Shown here in pieces: positions 63,561 through 64,000 of a stretch of 64,000 nucleotides of DNA. The DNA lies in NCBI RefSeq assembly GCF_900091415.1, contig NZ_FMHU01000002.1, positions 3,348,001-3,412,000 of the forward strand, read 5' to 3'. The DNA is from Micromonospora inyonensis (lineage in GTDB: Bacteria; Actinomycetota; Actinomycetes; Mycobacteriales; Micromonosporaceae). Every line of letters begins with the position of its first letter. Position 1 is the stretch's first letter. Under the pieces are notes generated by a model that saw only the letters and a list, made by a program, of their open reading frames with translations, was not told the DNA's origin and searched no databases. Position numbers and translations under genes: made by a program.

Positions 63561-64000
63561 GTGTCCAGTCGCGCACCGCAGGTACCTGACGCCTGTTCGC
63601 CTTGGCGGCGAACCGGCTTTCCCTGTCCTGCTCCACAGGCGATCCGTTTCCTCCCCCGCCTGAAGGCGCCGCCGTTTCAACGCGCGTTCAAGTGGGAGGC
63701 AGCGGACATCGTCAAGCTCTTCGACAGCCTGCTGCGCGGATTCCCCATCGGCAATCTCCTCCTCTGGCGTCGCCCGGCTCCCGCTCAGCGGCTGCAGGTC
63801 GGCCCGCTCTCGATAGCCGCTCCGGAATCCGCCTCGGCGCTCTGGGTCGTAGACGGGCAGCAACGCATCGTGTCGCTCGTCGGCGCCTTGACCCAGGCCA
63901 ACCAGTCAGTTGATCCCCGTTTCCGGGTGCACCTCGATCTGGACACCGGCGAATTCCACACTGCCGGGAGCCGTCAGCAACCTCCCCGATCCTGGGTGCC
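63561..64000 (+). CDS. DUF262/GmrSD-like protein, N-terminal part (partial)
   Basis: The frame runs off the window. From about 63654 it reads LKAPPFQRAFKWEAADIVKLFDSLLRGFPIGNLLLWRRP and then SALWVVDGQQRIVSLVGALT, the DUF262 hallmarks (FQR...W, PIG, DGQQR), as in GmrSD-type restriction enzymes or DNA sulfur-related nucleases. GTG 63561 is only the first possible start; residues before LKAPPF are Pro/Cys-rich and unlike the family, and they abut the IS remnant, so the true N-terminus may be damaged. No stop is seen inside the window. Confidence 0.65.
   Translation, partial: MSSRAPQVPDACSPWRRTGFPCPAPQAIRFLPRLKAPPFQRAFKWEAADIVKLFDSLLRGFPIGNLLLWRRPAPAQRLQVGPLSIAAPESASALWVVDGQQRIVSLVGALTQANQSVDPRFRVHLDLDTGEFHTAGSRQQPPRSWV

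Overview
The window is about 72% GC and dense with genes. Families and gene order (HrdB-type sigma factor, actinobacterial ChdC/HemQ haem pathway, DUF3000, DUF3039, DUF3093, DUF3099, DUF3159, DUF3710, DUF4193, GTG starts, ATGA overlaps) point to an actinomycete, most likely Micromonosporaceae such as Micromonospora. That placement rests on family recognition, not on a search. Almost all of the window is ordinary chromosomal core; the interesting structure is at the left (1.4-8.5 kb), near 33.3 kb, 42.6 kb and 61.9 kb, and at the right edge.

Layout: 1-1.4 kb holds the end of an unknown gene and a spermidine-synthase-like protein. 1.42-8.48 kb is a decayed integrative element. A 17-bp direct repeat bounds it, and the right copy lies in a 3' half of tRNA-Ala(CGC) followed by a terminator hairpin. 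Inside are XRE-type regulators (one with an internal amber codon), a GNAT, a VOC protein, a frameshifted tyrosine integrase remnant, and a RusA-like gene split by an IS5-type insertion sequence whose removal restores the frame. 8.5-18.5 kb carries repair and housekeeping genes: AlkA-like glycosylase, LigC-type ligase, stand-alone LigD polymerase domain, secreted TAP-type hydrolase, K+ channel, MsrB and acetyltransferases. 18.5-21.8 kb is a hemE-cgoX-hemQ operon for the coproporphyrin-dependent haem branch, followed by DUF3000.

22.6-30.5 kb has two proline-rich membrane proteins (one a trypsin-like protease), RNase D, and a fadA-fadB beta-oxidation pair. 31-33 kb is a two-component system. At 33.3 kb two convergent genes appear to have lost their 3' ends at a deletion junction. 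34.2-38.1 kb encodes two convergent paralogous polytopic membrane proteins. 38.3-46.2 kb carries a lipoprotein, dxs, a frameshifted anmK, a TrmA/RlmD-type RNA methyltransferase and a KimA-like transporter. Two TrkA/RCK genes diverge from the transporter, making a potassium locus.

47.7-53.9 kb is a conserved actinobacterial block (DUF3159, OB-fold protein, DUF3710, dut, DUF3093, DUF4193, LytR_C protein, inositol monophosphatase). 54.2-55.8 kb is the principal sigma factor, followed by a superfamily II helicase, a TRIC/UPF0126 protein, DUF3039, the psuG-psuK pseudouridine catabolism operon, a BrnT/BrnA-like toxin-antitoxin pair with a frameshifted toxin, and a HhH-GPD repair protein. The last 650 bases hold the end of an IS200/IS605-type (TnpB) element next to a DUF262/GmrSD-like gene that runs off the window. 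I see no CRISPR array and no intact tRNA or rRNA gene.
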